From an uncultured Alistipes sp. (lineage in GTDB: Bacteria; Bacteroidota; Bacteroidia; Bacteroidales; Rikenellaceae), in assembly GCA_900769745.1 (NCBI GenBank), contig CAAGHX010000042.1, positions 1 to 14,605 of the forward strand: DNA of 14,605 nt, in the 5' to 3' direction. The position numbers and the translations under genes are program-made. The notes below the pieces were generated by a model, which was not told where the DNA came from, did no database searches, and saw only the letters and a list, made by a program, of their open reading frames with translations. This document shows, in pieces, positions 1-7,230 of this stretch. Position 1 is the first letter of the stretch; every line of letters starts with the position of its first letter.

Positions 1-68
1 AATACAGTCTGAAAGCGAGGGTGCAATGCTGCATACTGCGCCTTGTTTTTCAATGAATCGAGAATCAT
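1..68 (-). CDS. YhcH/YjgK/YiaL family protein, N-terminal fragment (runs off the left edge)
   Basis: An ATG at 66-68 on the minus strand opens a frame that stays open to the window edge, 22 complete codons in all. It reads MILDSLKNKAQYAALHPRF and then QTV. This strongly resembles, from memory, the usual start of the YhcH/YjgK/YiaL (DUF386) family, which begins like MI-D-L-NA-Y--LHP-F. That family is a cupin-like fold linked to sialic acid and other sugar metabolism, about 150 residues long. Only the first seventh is visible, so no catalytic residue can be checked. The start lies 7 bases after the stop of the preceding EEP gene, which suggests co-transcription. There is no clear Shine-Dalgarno sequence, as is common in Bacteroidetes. 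The family call is pattern recognition from a short stretch. Confidence 0.6.
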   Translation of the reverse strand, partial: MILDSLKNKAQYAALHPRFQTV

Positions 69-75
69 ATCACTA

Positions 76-1359
76 TTAGTTTTTAGTTGTTTTACCATCA
101 TAACGCAGGCGCACAAAGACTGGATAGTGGTCTGAGTAGATCACCCTATTATCCACCTGCAAGCTGTCGGGCATATCGATACGCTCGCCCTTGAGCGGCA
201 TCTTATGTCCAAACTTACGCAACACATAGGTCACCGTATCGCGGGCCCACTTCTTAGCTCTCACCAAGCCCCAGCTATCGACAACCTCGTACGAGAGGGG
301 CTCAAAATGATCTGAGCACAGCACATAGTCGATTCTTAGCATATCGAAGAATCCACGATAGGTGTGCGAATATCCCCTGCCAACCTCGCGGAAAGCATCG
401 GTCATATCCTTACACATAGTGCGATAGGTGTAAGAGATAGGGGTATCGTTGAAGTCACCACATACGATAACGGGATATGGCGACGAGGCTATCATATTCG
501 AGATTGTATCAACCTGAGCTGCTCGCAACTTGTTATTCTCGGTAAGACGAGTCACCATGCTACGAATCTTGCCCGTTGTATCGGGCTCCTCCAGGAATTC
601 GCGACTTTCGATATACTCATTGTCGGCGTGACGTATCTCGGTAGATTGCAAATGGAGGCTGAAGACACGCACCGTATCGTCACGCAACACCATATCGGCC
701 CACACGAGATTCTTCATCGTGTCAATTCGACCAGCCTTGATGATTGGATAGCGGCTATAGATAGCAGGGCTGAGATTCTCTCGCGACACACTGCGAGGCA
801 TAGGCTTCAGTGGCAAGAGTGCCGAATCTACCTGCTCCGAAAAGCCCATCTCCTGGAAACAGAGGATATCGGGGTTAATCGACTTGACCATAGCGGCAAT
901 AGAGTCGATGCAGCGTCTGCCATCATCGTCGATAAAACTTCTGACGTTATAGGTGAGAACCTTCACCGCATTACCATACTTCTTCTTGGCATCACGTTCG
1001 GTGAATGGCTCATCGTAGCTGCGTCTTGCCTCAATCTTATAGAAAGACGAAAGGCTGGGCAGACCGCACAGCGAAAAGATTATCATTGCGCCTGCAATCC
1101 ACACCCTCCAGCGGATAATCCAATAGAGCGTAAGCATCAACACCGCCGCATATACAAACGGAGCGACCAAACCCAAAGTCGATAGTTCATCGGCCTTGTG
1201 TGGGTCGATTTTGGGGACAAACAGAGTTGTAAGAAAGAGTGCAACAACGGCAACGGTCACCACAAAGACTATGCTATCCACGACAAAGCCAGCGAAGGAG
1301 CGGCCTCGCTTTTTAGCACTGCTTGACGAGTATGATGTTTTATAGAATTCTGCAGCCAT
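76..1359 (-). CDS. Membrane-anchored endonuclease/exonuclease/phosphatase family protein
   Basis: A 427-residue protein. The N-terminal third carries hydrophobic segments at about 24-48, 62-82 and 87-101, so it is probably anchored in the inner membrane by two or three helices. The EEP (DNase I-like) domain fills about 132-421. Its hallmarks are all visible: LTYNVR (N138), CFQE (metal-binding E170), SLHLQ (H236), CGDFND (D302, N304), RIDYVL (D344) and SDHYPV (D410, H411). The family hydrolyses phosphodiester or phosphomonoester bonds in nucleic acids, lipids or sugar phosphates, and the substrate here is unknown. About 66 residues separate RIDY from SDHYP, longer than I expect for close relatives. 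The ATG at 1359 follows the rhomboid stop by 11 bases and is preceded by a GAGGG-type ribosome-binding site, so the two genes are probably one transcript. A membrane EEP next to a rhomboid protease is a recurrent Bacteroidales arrangement as I recall it. Confidence 0.9.
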   Translation of the reverse strand: MAAEFYKTSYSSSSAKKRGRSFAGFVVDSIVFVVTVAVVALFLTTLFVPKIDPHKADELSTLGLVAPFVYAAVLMLTLYWIIRWRVWIAGAMIIFSLCGLPSLSSFYKIEARRSYDEPFTERDAKKKYGNAVKVLTYNVRSFIDDDGRRCIDSIAAMVKSINPDILCFQEMGFSEQVDSALLPLKPMPRSVSRENLSPAIYSRYPIIKAGRIDTMKNLVWADMVLRDDTVRVFSLHLQSTEIRHADNEYIESREFLEEPDTTGKIRSMVTRLTENNKLRAAQVDTISNMIASSPYPVIVCGDFNDTPISYTYRTMCKDMTDAFREVGRGYSHTYRGFFDMLRIDYVLCSDHFEPLSYEVVDSWGLVRAKKWARDTVTYVLRKFGHKMPLKGERIDMPDSLQVDNRVIYSDHYPVFVRLRYDGKTTKN

Positions 1360-1370
1360 AACACCCTCTA

Positions 1371-2033
1371 TTAGAAACGGATATTACCCTTCTTGCGCCA
1401 CCAATAGAGCAGAGCAAAACCCCACAACATACCGCCCAAGTGTGCAAAGTGTGCAACACCTGCCTGATAGCCCGAAAGGCCAAAGAAGAGCTCAATCAGA
1501 CCATACACCACAACAAACCACTTAGCCTTCATCGCAATAGGAGGGAAGACCAACATAACGGTACTATTAGGGTGCAAAACACCAAAAGCGAGCAACAATC
1601 CGAAGACTGCACCAGAGGCACCAACTGTTGGAATCTGCAGCAGATAGGTAGCTGCGTACTGCCCCATATCTCGCACTGCATGGGCATACTCGGCATAACC
1701 TACTCCCATCTGGAGTATGGCAGCACCCATACCGCACACCATATAATAGGTGAAGAAACGTGACGAACCCAACTCTCGCTCGAGGGTCTTACCAAACATC
1801 CACAGAGCAAACATATTGAAGAAGAGGTGCGACACACCACCGTGCAGGAACATGTATGTAAATATCTGATAGCTATGGAAGAGTGGGCTCTCTACATTAA
1901 AAAGAGCAAATCGAGCAATGATATCGTCACCAAATGGCAACAAGGTTGTAGCCAACAGTGCGACGCAGTTTGCGATGATTATATTTTTAACTACTGGAGG
2001 CGTTGAAGGCCTACCATTATTATAACTAAACAT
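1371..2033 (-). CDS. Rhomboid family intramembrane serine protease
   Basis: A 220-residue polytopic membrane protein with about six hydrophobic segments, the minimal bacterial rhomboid core. The active-site signature GASGAVFG places the nucleophile at S140, and AHLGG near the end supplies the general base H198. The oxyanion-region motif is visible as HGGVSH followed by LFFNM (H69 and N73, matching H150 and N154 of E. coli GlpG). Rhomboids cleave transmembrane segments of other proteins within the bilayer. The substrate cannot be predicted here. All catalytic residues are intact, so it should be active. The start is an ATG at 2031-2033 with no evident Shine-Dalgarno sequence. The 81-base gap upstream, after mutL, is the largest between any two genes here, so an independent promoter is possible, although I found no clear TAnnTTTG element in it. 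Confidence 0.95.
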   Translation of the reverse strand: MFSYNNGRPSTPPVVKNIIIANCVALLATTLLPFGDDIIARFALFNVESPLFHSYQIFTYMFLHGGVSHLFFNMFALWMFGKTLERELGSSRFFTYYMVCGMGAAILQMGVGYAEYAHAVRDMGQYAATYLLQIPTVGASGAVFGLLLAFGVLHPNSTVMLVFPPIAMKAKWFVVVYGLIELFFGLSGYQAGVAHFAHLGGMLWGFALLYWWRKKGNIRF

Positions 2034-2061
2034 ACTATTTGAGTTAACTTTATCTTGTTTT

Positions 2062-2075
2062 AGAGCCTTAGCTCT
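2062..2075. repeat. Small inverted repeat in the mutL-rhomboid gap
   Basis: AGAGC, a four-base loop CTTA, then GCTCT form a perfect 5-bp stem. Read in the direction of transcription the hairpin is followed by AAAAC rather than a run of T, so it does not look like an intrinsic terminator. Two copies of CAAGATA (minus strand; plus-strand TATCTTG at 2051-2057 and 2080-2086) flank the stem with a 29-base period. It could be a protein-binding site, a weak mRNA structure in the rhomboid leader, or chance. Confidence 0.35.
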
Positions 2076-2114
2076 TGTCTATCTTGTGCAAGTCCCTCCC
2101 CCGAAAAAGAGTTC

Positions 2115-4133
2115 TTAGCTTAACTTCAACTTTAATTCATCAGCTGTAAGCTCCGAGAGAATTGGCTTGCCCGATGGCGAGAAGCTATAATTCTCACAGC
2201 TGAGTAATTCGTCAACCAAGGCCTTGGCCTCGATGCTCGACATACCCTTGCCTACCCTACGGCTACCCTTAACAGCCATCAATCGTACCATATCCTCACG
2301 AACCTTCTCGGCCACATTGCCGCTATGCTCAACCTCACGAAGCAACTCATAGAGCAGATTATCGGCCGACTCGCCAACCATACTCGAAGGCACGCCGCAA
2401 AGCGCCACATTACCTTCGCCGACGAGCTCTATCTCAAATCCCAAAGCAGAAAACTCTGCCAAATGTTCATCGAGCAGCTGATAATCATCTATCGAGAGGG
2501 TTAAACTCTCGGGGAAGAGCAATCGCTGAGAGGCTACCGAAGCGGCTCTCACCGAACGCATAAGCGAGTCGAACAGGATTCGCTCCTTGGCTCTGCTAAG
2601 CTCGACAACCATCGTACGACCAGAGCAGATAGCCACAGCATAACCATTTCCGAGCGACATCACATCCTGCGCAGCAAACTCATCTTCGATGATTATTGAC
2701 TGCATTGAGGCTGATGATTCGATAAACTCCAAATGACTCTCATCGTCACCCATCTCGTCGTCGATTACACCTGCAGAGGCTATCTCGCGATAATCCTCCT
2801 CGATAGCAACCGATGGCATCTCAACCTCAAATTCCTGATCTAACGACATAGCCGACCAAGCAATATCGCGCAGACCGCCCACTCCATCGTTCGATGAATG
2901 AGTAGAGCGCGAAGACGATTTAGGACGCACATCATTGAGCTTAACACCACCGCCATCATACGGTACATCGTAGGTCGAGAGGTCGATATCTCCCGCCATA
3001 GTTGCATCGGCCTGAGCATAGTCGTCGCTGAATGGATTATACTCCGCATTTGTCGAACTGCTTGGCTCAACATAGACCGTTGTGCTGTTATCCAACACCG
3101 GAATATCGATGGCCGAATCCTCGAAGCTCATAAGTCCAATGCTACCACTCTTAGCCAACGTACTGCGTACGGCTGCGTGGATTATCTGATTTACATCTTC
3201 GTTATCGGCAAACTTAACCTCAGTCTTATGTGGCGACACATTCACATCGACTCTATCGGGCTCAACCGTGAGATAGAGGAAGTATGAAGGCGTGCAATTA
3301 TCGGGAATAAGTTTATCGTAGGCTCTTAAAATCGAGTGATAAATCTGCGTAGAACGGAAGTAACGACCATTCACAAAGAGATACTGCTCCTGATTCTTCT
3401 GCTTGGCAGCCGCAGGACGACCCACATAACCCTTTATGCTGACGATGCTCGTATCGACCGACACATCCAATAGATTGGTCTTGATATGGCGACCAACAAC
3501 ATCGATTATTCGCTCCGAAAGAGAGCCTGCGGGGAGCGAGATTATCGACATATCGTTCGACATCAACTCGCACTTAACCTGCGGATTACACAGGGCCACA
3601 CGACGGAACTCCTTCTTGATATTTGTGATTATCTTCGAGCGGTCGCTACTGAACTTACGGCGTGCAGGCGCTGTATAGAAGAGGTTACGCACCAAGAACT
3701 GCGAACCCACAGGGCACATCACAGGCGACTGAGAGACAAACTCTCCGCCGTTGACAATCGTCACCGTACCCACCTCATCGTCGGCCTGACGTGTACGCAA
3801 CTCCACCTGAGCCACCGCTGCAATCGAAGCCAAAGCCTCGCCTCGGAAACCAAAGGTTTGCAGACGATACACATCGTCGAAATCGCGAATCTTGCTGGTG
3901 GCGTGCCTATCGAATGCCATTCGGGCATCCATTGGCGACATACCGCAGCCATTGTCGATAATCTGGATAAGCTCCAAACCTGCATTGCGGAAATTGACCG
4001 TAACGGATGTAGCTCCAGCATCAATGGAGTTCTCCATCATCTCCTTCACTACCGAAGATGGTGACTCCACGACCTCTCCTGCCGCAATCTGATTTGCGAC
4101 AATCTCGGGCAAAAGACGTATCTTGTTCTCCAT
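2115..4133 (-). CDS. mutL: DNA mismatch repair protein MutL, with an eroded endonuclease motif
   Basis: A 672-residue MutL. The N-terminal GHKL ATPase (about 1-330) is fully canonical: NQIAAGEVV (14-22), KEMMENSIDAG with the general base E31 and N35, DNGCGM (60-65), and TFGFRGEALASI (93-104). The transducer motif VNVSPHKTEVKF (297-308) is also present. A low-complexity Ser/Asp/Glu-rich linker (about 331-475) leads to the C-terminal dimerisation domain (about 478-672). In endonuclease-type MutL this domain carries DQHA-x2-E-x4-E. Here the aligned stretch (511-522) reads ELSRAKERILFD, so the Q and H are lost and the first D is E. The later ACR and C-P-H-G-R-P-type motifs also look altered: the region around 619-628 is divergent and the end has SPSGKP. 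The protein should bind MutS and ATP, but its own nicking activity is doubtful. It starts at the ATG at 4131-4133, 51 bases after the small membrane protein gene. Confidence 0.97.
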   Translation of the reverse strand: MENKIRLLPEIVANQIAAGEVVESPSSVVKEMMENSIDAGATSVTVNFRNAGLELIQIIDNGCGMSPMDARMAFDRHATSKIRDFDDVYRLQTFGFRGEALASIAAVAQVELRTRQADDEVGTVTIVNGGEFVSQSPVMCPVGSQFLVRNLFYTAPARRKFSSDRSKIITNIKKEFRRVALCNPQVKCELMSNDMSIISLPAGSLSERIIDVVGRHIKTNLLDVSVDTSIVSIKGYVGRPAAAKQKNQEQYLFVNGRYFRSTQIYHSILRAYDKLIPDNCTPSYFLYLTVEPDRVDVNVSPHKTEVKFADNEDVNQIIHAAVRSTLAKSGSIGLMSFEDSAIDIPVLDNSTTVYVEPSSSTNAEYNPFSDDYAQADATMAGDIDLSTYDVPYDGGGVKLNDVRPKSSSRSTHSSNDGVGGLRDIAWSAMSLDQEFEVEMPSVAIEEDYREIASAGVIDDEMGDDESHLEFIESSASMQSIIIEDEFAAQDVMSLGNGYAVAICSGRTMVVELSRAKERILFDSLMRSVRAASVASQRLLFPESLTLSIDDYQLLDEHLAEFSALGFEIELVGEGNVALCGVPSSMVGESADNLLYELLREVEHSGNVAEKVREDMVRLMAVKGSRRVGKGMSSIEAKALVDELLSCENYSFSPSGKPILSELTADELKLKLS

Positions 4134-4184
4134 TGCTGCTAATGTTTGGTTTGTAGCTTACTGCATCGAGCAGAGCCTATTGGC

Positions 4185-4619
4185 CTACTCCTCGATGATT
4201 ACTTCGTCACCCTCCTGATAGTCGTTGGGGACAATGACGATAGGTGCATATGGGTCAAACTCCTTGACCTCGCGCTCCTGCTGAGTTGTAGCGCTCTTCT
4301 GGCTGGTCGCAACCTCGAAAATCGAAGAGATGCGAGGCACTAAGTACCACACAAAGAGCAACAGAAGCAACACGACACCCATCGTTGCCCACGACTTCAT
4401 TCTTACGCCACCCTTCTTCTCCTGCTGAGAACGGCGCAACTCGCGGGCTTCACGCTGGCTACGGATATACTTTCCAGGGGTGTACTCACCCTTATCGTCC
4501 AATCGTTCGCCTCGAAGCTCGGCACGACGACGCTCTCGCTCCTCCTTCGCTGGATCGTAGTAGCGTGGAGTGTAGTTAAATTTATTTGCGTGACGCTTGT
4601 GTGGAGAGAAAAATCCCAT
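4185..4619 (-). CDS. Conserved small one-pass membrane protein of unknown function
   Basis: I chose the ATG at 4617-4619 (144 residues, starting MGFFSPHKR). An in-frame TTG two codons upstream at 4623-4625 would give 146 residues, but ATG is the likelier start. The N-terminal half is highly charged and basic, with FNYTPRYYDP (about 14-23) and a Glu/Arg-rich predicted helix (24-38). A single membrane helix lies at about 77-95, rich in V and L. A short acidic tail with FDPYAP and ending EVIIEE would lie outside the cytoplasm if the basic half stays inside. There is no signal peptide and no recognisable enzyme motif. I recall similar FNY-PRYYDP proteins beside mutL in other Bacteroidetes, which argues for a real, conserved gene. 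Function is unknown; a scaffold or nucleic-acid-binding membrane protein would be a guess. Confidence 0.85.
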   Translation of the reverse strand: MGFFSPHKRHANKFNYTPRYYDPAKEERERRRAELRGERLDDKGEYTPGKYIRSQREARELRRSQQEKKGGVRMKSWATMGVVLLLLLFVWYLVPRISSIFEVATSQKSATTQQEREVKEFDPYAPIVIVPNDYQEGDEVIIEE

Positions 4620-4651
4620 AGCCAAATATTTTAATTGTTTACTAATCTATT

Positions 4652-5803
4652 CTATCTAAAGAAGTTGCGCATACGCTCGAAGATATTCTGCTTATCCACG
4701 CTCTCGGCGTTCTTGAAGTGTGGCTGCGCTGCGAGCTTCTCAACCAACTGACGCTCCTCCTTGTTCAAGGTGTCGGGGATAGTGATATCTACAACGATAA
4801 GGATATCGCCACGACCATAACCATTAACATCGGGCAGACCCTTGCCACGCAGACGCAACACCTTGCCGGCGTGAGTACCTGGGGCAATCTTAATCTTCAC
4901 ACGGCTGTCGATTGTAGGAACCTCAACCTCGCCACCCAAGATGCAGGTTGTAACTGGAAGATTCAAGTTGTGAATCAAGTCGTTGCCATCGCGTACCAAT
5001 TCGGGGTTGTGCTCCTCCTCAATCATCACGAGCAAATCGCCATTCACACCACCGTTGCGGGCTGCATTACCCTTGCCCGATACTGTCACGGCCATACCCT
5101 CGCCAACACCAGCAGGAATTTTAATCTCGATAACCTCGTCGCCACGCATTACGCCCTCGCCCGAGCAGTTGTCACACTTAGCTGTGATAACCTTACCGCT
5201 ACCATTACAAGTAGGACACACGCCCTGAGTCTGCATACGACCAAAGAAGGTGTTCTCGACACGAGTTACATAACCCGAGCCACCACAAGTCGAACAGCTT
5301 GTGTATGACGAAGAGTCCTTTGCACCCGAACCGCCACACTTATCGCAGGCGATAGTCTTGTTAATCTTGAGCTTCTTGGTTGCACCGTTGGCAATCTCCG
5401 ACAGGGTGAGCTTAACCTTCACTCTGATATCTGAGCCACGATTTACTCGGGCACCACCACCGCGAGACGAGAAACCGCCAAAGTGGCCACCAAAGATATC
5501 GCCAAACTGTGAGAAGATATCCTCCATAGAGAATCCTCCTCCAAAGCCACCACCGAAGCCGCCACCAGCAGCACCGCTCATACCTGCGTGACCAAACTGG
5601 TCGTAGCGAGCACGCTTCTCCTGGTTCGACAACACGTCGTAGGCCTCAGCAGCCTCCTTAAACTTCTCCTCAGCCTCCTTGTCGCCTGGGTTCTTGTCGG
5701 GGTGGTATTTAATAGCGGCCTTACGATAGGCCTTCTTTATCTCATCAGCATTAGCGTTGCGCTGAACGCCTAACACCTCATAGTAATCTCTCTTTTCTGA
5801 CAT
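4652..5803 (-). CDS. dnaJ: Chaperone protein DnaJ (Hsp40, type I)
   Basis: A 383-residue type I J-protein, the co-chaperone that delivers substrates to DnaK and stimulates its ATPase. Domains in order: J-domain (about 5-70) with the essential HPD at 34-36; a Gly/Phe-rich region (about 75-118) with tandem GGF units; a zinc-finger region with four C-x2-C-x-G-x-G repeats at C153/C156, C170/C173, C196/C199 and C210/C213; and substrate-binding C-terminal domains (about 220-345). All zinc ligands are present, so it should bind two zinc ions. The start ATG (5801-5803) follows a clear AGGAAG ribosome-binding site, one of the few good ones in the window. It lies 36 bases downstream of grpE, so the two are surely co-expressed. 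dnaK is not in the window. No CIRCE-type operator was seen. Confidence 0.98.
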   Translation of the reverse strand: MSEKRDYYEVLGVQRNANADEIKKAYRKAAIKYHPDKNPGDKEAEEKFKEAAEAYDVLSNQEKRARYDQFGHAGMSGAAGGGFGGGFGGGFSMEDIFSQFGDIFGGHFGGFSSRGGGARVNRGSDIRVKVKLTLSEIANGATKKLKINKTIACDKCGGSGAKDSSSYTSCSTCGGSGYVTRVENTFFGRMQTQGVCPTCNGSGKVITAKCDNCSGEGVMRGDEVIEIKIPAGVGEGMAVTVSGKGNAARNGGVNGDLLVMIEEEHNPELVRDGNDLIHNLNLPVTTCILGGEVEVPTIDSRVKIKIAPGTHAGKVLRLRGKGLPDVNGYGRGDILIVVDITIPDTLNKEERQLVEKLAAQPHFKNAESVDKQNIFERMRNFFR

Positions 5804-5839
5804 CTGCTTCCTAAAATTTATTGCTTAAACGGTCACAGG

Positions 5840-6457
5840 CTACTCGCCTACTACAACCTTTGCATAACGCAACACCTTGTCGCCCAACATATAACCACGC
5901 TGCACAACATCGATAATCAAGCCCTTCTTATCCTCGCCCGCAGCAAAACGTGCCACAGCCTCGTGGAAGTCGGGATTGAATTCCTTGTCCTGAGCCTCAA
6001 TCTCGGTTACATTCTTCTGGCGCAAAGCCTCCTCGAACTTCTGCAACACCAGACGCTCGCCCTCACGCAAAGCTGCAACATCATCGCTCTTCTCAGATGC
6101 TGCAACGGCGCGATACATATCGTCCAAAACCGATAGCATCGACTTGATTACATCGGCACCACCGCTTGCAACCAAATCCATCTTCTCACGCAGTGTACGC
6201 TTGCGATAGTTATCGAACTCGGCCTGCAAACGCATATACTTGTCACGCCAAATGGCAATAACCTCCTCGGGCGATGGCTCAGCGACTGGTTCGTTCTCTG
6301 CTGATGCAGACTCGCCGTCTGACATTGTGGCAGACTGCTCGTTAGCCTCCTCTGCCATATTGGCATTAGCATCACCCTCGCACGATGCCGTAGCATCTGC
6401 CGAGTTAACATCATTTGGCTGCTCAAATTCCTGATTTACAACTTTTTCCTCTGTCAT
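5840..6457 (-). CDS. grpE: GrpE nucleotide exchange factor for DnaK
   Basis: A 205-residue GrpE, which releases ADP from DnaK and so resets the chaperone cycle with DnaJ. The first 60 or so residues are an acidic, low-complexity, probably disordered tail rich in E, A, S and N. A long helix (about 63-115) contains the typical RLQAEFDNYRKR dimerisation stretch. The C-terminal beta domain ends with the family signature DVVQRGYMLGDKVLRYAKVV (183-202). Length and architecture are normal. The start is the ATG at 6455-6457. An AGGAAA lies about 20 bases upstream, too far to be a good ribosome-binding site. The 56-base gap upstream is AT-rich and could hold a heat-shock or secondary promoter, but no perfect Bacteroidetes -7 element was found there. 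Confidence 0.98.
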   Translation of the reverse strand: MTEEKVVNQEFEQPNDVNSADATASCEGDANANMAEEANEQSATMSDGESASAENEPVAEPSPEEVIAIWRDKYMRLQAEFDNYRKRTLREKMDLVASGGADVIKSMLSVLDDMYRAVAASEKSDDVAALREGERLVLQKFEEALRQKNVTEIEAQDKEFNPDFHEAVARFAAGEDKKGLIIDVVQRGYMLGDKVLRYAKVVVGE

Positions 6458-6513
6458 ATCATTGTTTTTTATTATTTCCTATACTATATATCGCGCAAAT
6501 TGTATGCCCGACA

Positions 6514-7230
6514 CTAACCTATGATAAATATGGTTGGTCGTTTGGCAATATCGGGCAGACCCCGCTTGCGCCACTCGGCGATTGTCTTGGTGAGGATAAT
6601 CTCATCGGGCGAAGTGATATCGCAGGCAATAGTAAGGCGGCTTTCGGCGGCACACACCTCTAAAATCTGCTCGGCGAGCTTCACATTGCGATAAGGCGCC
6701 TCGATGAAAATCTGCGCCTGCTGCTCGGCGTGAGCTCGACGCTCTAACAAGCGGATAGCCTTAGCTCGCTCGGGTGGCTTTACGGGCAGATAGCCCACAA
6801 AGGCAAACGACTGACCATTCAGACCCGACGCCATCATCGCCAGCAAGATTGACGATGGACCTACGAGTGGTACTACGCGAATACCTCGACGATGACACGC
6901 CTCGACAACCAACGCACCAGGGTCGGCAACGCCTGGAACACCCGCCTCGGAGATAACTCCTGCCGAACGACCCTCCTCGATGGGCTTAATCATTGCTTGA
7001 ATGGCTGCGCCTGCAACTGTATGCTCGTTAAGCTCGACAAACTCCAACTCCTCGATGCGACGCGATACGCGGGCCTTCGAGAGAAATCTGCGTGCCGAAC
7101 GGACATTCTCGACAATGAAATAGTCCAACGCATCCATGATACGGCGATTCGCCTCGGGCACAACATCGTACACCCCAGTCGAATCCGATATAGGACACGG
7201 AATCATATATAGTACACCCTTCTCTACCAT
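6514..7230 (-). CDS. RsmI-like tetrapyrrole-methylase-family SAM-dependent methyltransferase
   Basis: A 238-residue protein of the tetrapyrrole (corrin/porphyrin) methylase fold, closest to RsmI, which 2'-O-methylates C1402 of 16S rRNA. It has the LYMIPCPI-type opening strand (7-14, RsmI: LYVVATPIGN), ENVRSARRFL (41-50, the RsmI position of EDTR), SEAGVPGVADPG (94-105, RsmI: DAGTPLISDPG) and GPSSILLAMMASGL (124-137). It lacks the C-terminal region of full-length RsmI (about 280 residues). Bacteroidetes commonly carry this short paralogue as well as a true RsmI, so its methyl acceptor should not be assumed. The start ATG (7228-7230) shares one base with the stop of murF-alr (TAATG), which indicates translational coupling to that gene. 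Confidence 0.88.
   Translation of the reverse strand: MVEKGVLYMIPCPISDSTGVYDVVPEANRRIMDALDYFIVENVRSARRFLSKARVSRRIEELEFVELNEHTVAGAAIQAMIKPIEEGRSAGVISEAGVPGVADPGALVVEACHRRGIRVVPLVGPSSILLAMMASGLNGQSFAFVGYLPVKPPERAKAIRLLERRAHAEQQAQIFIEAPYRNVKLAEQILEVCAAESRLTIACDITSPDEIILTKTIAEWRKRGLPDIAKRPTIFIIG

Noticed and set aside
364..1185. A 273-codon open frame on the plus strand, opposite the EEP gene.
   Set aside because: The minus-strand frame has an intact enzyme with all motifs. The plus-strand product has no recognisable domain and the composition of an antisense shadow.
3486..4064. A 192-codon plus-strand frame opposite the mutL ATPase domain.
   Set aside because: It is fully overlapped by conserved MutL motifs and is rich in H, R, T and I as antisense frames often are.
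4620..4625. TTG at 4623-4625 as the start of the small membrane protein gene.
   Set aside because: An ATG lies two codons downstream, there is no ribosome-binding site favouring TTG, and the N-terminus MGFFSPHK looks natural.
4718..5308. A 196-codon plus-strand frame opposite dnaJ.
   Set aside because: DnaJ is unmistakable on the other strand, and the antisense product resembles nothing known.
5535..5580. Short tandem repeat in the plus strand around the Gly/Phe-rich part of dnaJ.
   Set aside because: It is explained by the repeated GGF codons normal for the DnaJ linker.
6496..6504. TACAATTTG on the minus strand upstream of grpE as a promoter.
   Set aside because: The spacing inside the element is one base too long for TAnnTTTG and no TTTG is found at the -33 position, so it is not listed as a feature.
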